NCBI GenBank assembly: GCA_947464705.1
Contig: CANHYD010000093.1
Location: forward strand, 1-8,127
Direction: 5' to 3'
Length of the DNA stretch: 8,127 nucleotides
Source: Verrucomicrobiota bacterium
GTDB lineage: Bacteria > Verrucomicrobiota > Verrucomicrobiia > Limisphaerales > UBA9464
Shown: positions 6,510-8,127 of the stretch, one piece after another
How the letters are laid out: each line of letters starts with the position of its first letter
How positions within the stretch are numbered: the stretch's first letter is position 1
Notes under the pieces: model-generated
What the model was told of the DNA's origin: nothing
Database searches by the model: none
What the model saw: only the letters and a program-made list of their open reading frames with translations
Program-made: the position numbers and the translations under genes

Positions 6510-6540
6510 CCGGAATTAGCATCCCTCTGGGAATGCCCGG
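6510..6540 (+). terminator. Hairpin in the ctpA-tsaD gap
   Basis: GCATCCC (6519-6525) pairs with GGG-A-ATGC (6529-6536, one bulged A) across a TCT loop. CCGG at 6510-6513 can pair with CCGG at 6537-6540, leaving a 5-nt bulge (6514-6518). The structure starts 2 nt after the protease stop and fills most of the gap. No T-tract follows, so read-through into tsaD is expected; it could instead limit it or protect the upstream mRNA 3' end. Confidence 0.27.
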
Positions 6541-6557
6541 AATGATTGTCTCCCAAA

Positions 6558-7637
6558 ATGGTTCTCGCCCTCGAATCGTCCTGTGACGAAACCAGTGCCG
6601 CCGTGGTCCAGAACGGGCGGTTGCTTTCCAACATCGTGGCATCTCAGGTCCGACTCCACTCCGAATACGGTGGGGTGGTTCCAGAGCTGGCCACCCGGGA
6701 ACACCTCCGCAACTTGATCCCTGTTGTCCGTCAGGCCTTGGACACCGCAGGGATTTCCATGGACGACCTCACCGCCGTGGCCGCCACCCGGGGCCCCGGG
6801 CTGCCCGCGGCTCTGATGGCTGGATGGACTGCGGCCCAATCCTTGGCCGCGGCACGCGGATTGCCTGTGATCGGCATCCACCACCACGAAGCCCACTTGT
6901 ACTCCCCATGGATCTCCGGCCAACCGCCCCGGTTCCATGACGCTACGATCCCACCCCATGTCTCACTCATCGCATCGGGCGGACACACCCTGCTGGTGCA
7001 TGTCCGCGCCGAACTCGAGCAAGTGATCCTCGGCGGCACCCTCGACGACGCGGCCGGTGAGTGCTTTGACAAGGCCGCCAAACTCTTGGGACTACCCTAC
7101 CCCGGGGGCCCGGTGCTGGACCGCTTGGCCGAAGAAGGCCGCGCCGACCGCTTTGAATTTCCGCGACCGCTGCGCCACGAACCCAATCACCTGTTCAGTT
7201 TCAGCGGTCTCAAGACCAGCGTTCGGGTCTTCCTCGAGAAGAACCCCGGTCTGGCCGATTCTCCGCAGGACCTGCGCGATCTGTGTGCCGGAATCCGCGC
7301 CGCAATCGTGGACACCCTCACCACCAAACTCGTCGCCGCCGCCACCAAAATCGGGGTGGGTTGCATCACCGTCAGCGGGGGTGTCGCCTGCAATCGGGGG
7401 CTGCGCCGGGAATTGCAACAAGCAGCCCAGAAACGACGTCTCGAACTGCGCATCGCCGAGCCGGCCTTCTGCACCGACAACGCCGCCATGATCGGTCTTC
7501 TGGCCGAACGCCGTTTGGCCCGCGGGCAATCCACATCGCTGGACACGGAAACCGGTCCCGGATGGGAACTCGAGACCCACACGCAGCACTCAGCAGCGCC
7601 GGCAACACCGTCCTCGGCTCGTCTTCTCCCGTCGTGA
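6558..7637 (+). CDS. tsaD: tRNA N6-adenosine threonylcarbamoyltransferase TsaD
   Basis: TsaD (formerly Gcp/YgjD) transfers the threonylcarbamoyl group from threonylcarbamoyl-AMP to A37 of ANN-decoding tRNAs, acting with TsaB and TsaE in the cytoplasm. The protein has 359 residues. Diagnostic features are the N-terminal LALESSCDET (3-12), EYGGVVPELATREH (36-49), the metal-binding HxExH at H109-E111-H113, SGGH (140-143), DDAAGECFDKAAKLLGLPYPGG (163-184), SGGVACN (273-279) and CTDNAAM (305-311), where D307 is the third metal ligand. All expected active-site residues are present. I chose ATG 6558 because the family begins with a short hydrophobic strand directly before ESSCDET; an in-frame TTG at 6546 would add only four residues. 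The family end lies near GPGWEL (333-338), and the final 21 residues are a Ser/Thr/Ala/Pro-rich tail. The stop overlaps the GTG start of the next gene in GTGA, suggesting translational coupling. No tsaB, tsaC or tsaE lies in the window. Confidence 0.96.
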   Translation: MVLALESSCDETSAAVVQNGRLLSNIVASQVRLHSEYGGVVPELATREHLRNLIPVVRQALDTAGISMDDLTAVAATRGPGLPAALMAGWTAAQSLAAARGLPVIGIHHHEAHLYSPWISGQPPRFHDATIPPHVSLIASGGHTLLVHVRAELEQVILGGTLDDAAGECFDKAAKLLGLPYPGGPVLDRLAEEGRADRFEFPRPLRHEPNHLFSFSGLKTSVRVFLEKNPGLADSPQDLRDLCAGIRAAIVDTLTTKLVAAATKIGVGCITVSGGVACNRGLRRELQQAAQKRRLELRIAEPAFCTDNAAMIGLLAERRLARGQSTSLDTETGPGWELETHTQHSAAPATPSSARLLPS

Positions 7638-8127
7638 CGATCTCCATCATCTTACCGGCCTTCAACGAAGCGCGCCTATTGCCCACCACGCTGGCCGCCG
7701 TCCATGCAGCCCGTCGGGCCTTCGATCGGGTGCACTGGGCCTCGGAGGTCATCGTCTGCGACAACAACTCCACGGACGCCACCGCGCAAATCGCTGGAGA
7801 GCACGGAGCCCGAGTCGTCTTCGAACCCATCAACATGATCGCCCGCGCCCGCAACGCGGGAGCCTCAGTGGCGACCGGCGATTGGTTGGTGTTCATCGAT
7901 GCCGACTCGCAGCCTTCCATCGAACTCTTCTCCGCCATGATTGACGCGATCCAATCCGGCGAGGTCCTGGCCGGCGGAGCTACCGTCCGCATGGACAGCA
8001 ACGACTTCCGAGGCCGGATCGGCACCGCCTTCTGGAACACAGCCAGTCGCCTTCGTCGCCTCATGGCCGGGTCCTTCATCTTTGTGGAGGCCGCAGCCTT
8101 CCGGCAGATTGGCGGATTCAGTGCACA
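7634..8127 (+). CDS. Family 2 (GT-A) glycosyltransferase, 3' end outside window
   Basis: The first 164 residues of a GT2 glycosyltransferase are visible; the frame is still open at the window edge. Such enzymes use nucleotide-activated sugars to build lipid-linked sugars, polysaccharides or other glycans at the cytoplasmic membrane face. Family marks are the first strand TISIILPAFNEARLLP (2-17), EVIVCDNNSTDAT (38-50), the RARNAGA helix (71-77) and the DxD metal/nucleotide-sugar motif D89-A90-D91 in VFIDADS (86-92). GFSA at 161-164 is the usual entry to the acceptor part. Complete single-domain relatives are around 230-250 residues, so about a third is missing. The GTG start at 7634 overlaps the tsaD stop by 4 nt and places the IILPAFNE strand at the N terminus, the normal position in this family. 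No Shine-Dalgarno is present, so re-initiation after tsaD is plausible. No membrane helix is visible in this part. Acceptor and sugar are unknown. Confidence 0.93.
   Translation, partial: MTISIILPAFNEARLLPTTLAAVHAARRAFDRVHWASEVIVCDNNSTDATAQIAGEHGARVVFEPINMIARARNAGASVATGDWLVFIDADSQPSIELFSAMIDAIQSGEVLAGGATVRMDSNDFRGRIGTAFWNTASRLRRLMAGSFIFVEAAAFRQIGGFSA

Overview
This window is a GC-rich bacterial chromosome segment that is almost fully coding. It holds nine protein genes: the first lacks its 5' end and the last runs off the 3' edge. I see no rRNA, tRNA, insertion sequence, CRISPR array or phage gene. The protein families (formamidase, Nudix, YdcF/DUF218, DUF429, carboxy-terminal protease, TsaD, GT2) are widespread. 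None of the starts carries a strong Shine-Dalgarno sequence, and third codon positions are rich in G/C. Together with DUF3891 and a secreted sugar-hydrolase-like protein, this suggests an environmental Gram-negative of the Planctomycetes-Verrucomicrobia-Chlamydiae type, perhaps Verrucomicrobiota. That placement is a low-confidence impression that a marker-gene search could overturn.

Layout. (1) 1-2733, plus strand: the C-terminal part of an acetamidase/formamidase, a DUF3891 protein 15 nt downstream, then a secreted TIM-barrel protein resembling glycoside hydrolases. (2) 2749-5001, minus strand: in transcription order DUF429, a membrane-anchored YdcF/DUF218 protein and a Nudix hydrolase. The first two are separated by a 263-nt gap with no convincing gene. 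The two blocks converge at 2733/2749, where both stop codons lie in the arms of one small hairpin. (3) 5132-8127, plus strand: a carboxy-terminal processing protease, the tRNA t6A synthesis protein TsaD, and a family 2 glycosyltransferase whose GTG start overlaps the tsaD stop by 4 nt. The 130 nt between DUF429 and the protease is a divergent control region with a hairpin followed by a T-tract.

How the genes work together. The third block looks like a housekeeping transcription unit: envelope proteolysis, tRNA modification, and glycan or lipid glycosylation. The first block may be a loose metabolic operon (amide hydrolysis plus two uncharacterised products), but nothing in the sequence ties its members to one pathway. 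I did not find a clear new multi-gene system. The best leads are the DUF3891 protein, whose histidine/aspartate spacing resembles a metal-dependent HD-type site, and the secreted TIM-barrel protein, which I cannot place in a named hydrolase family.
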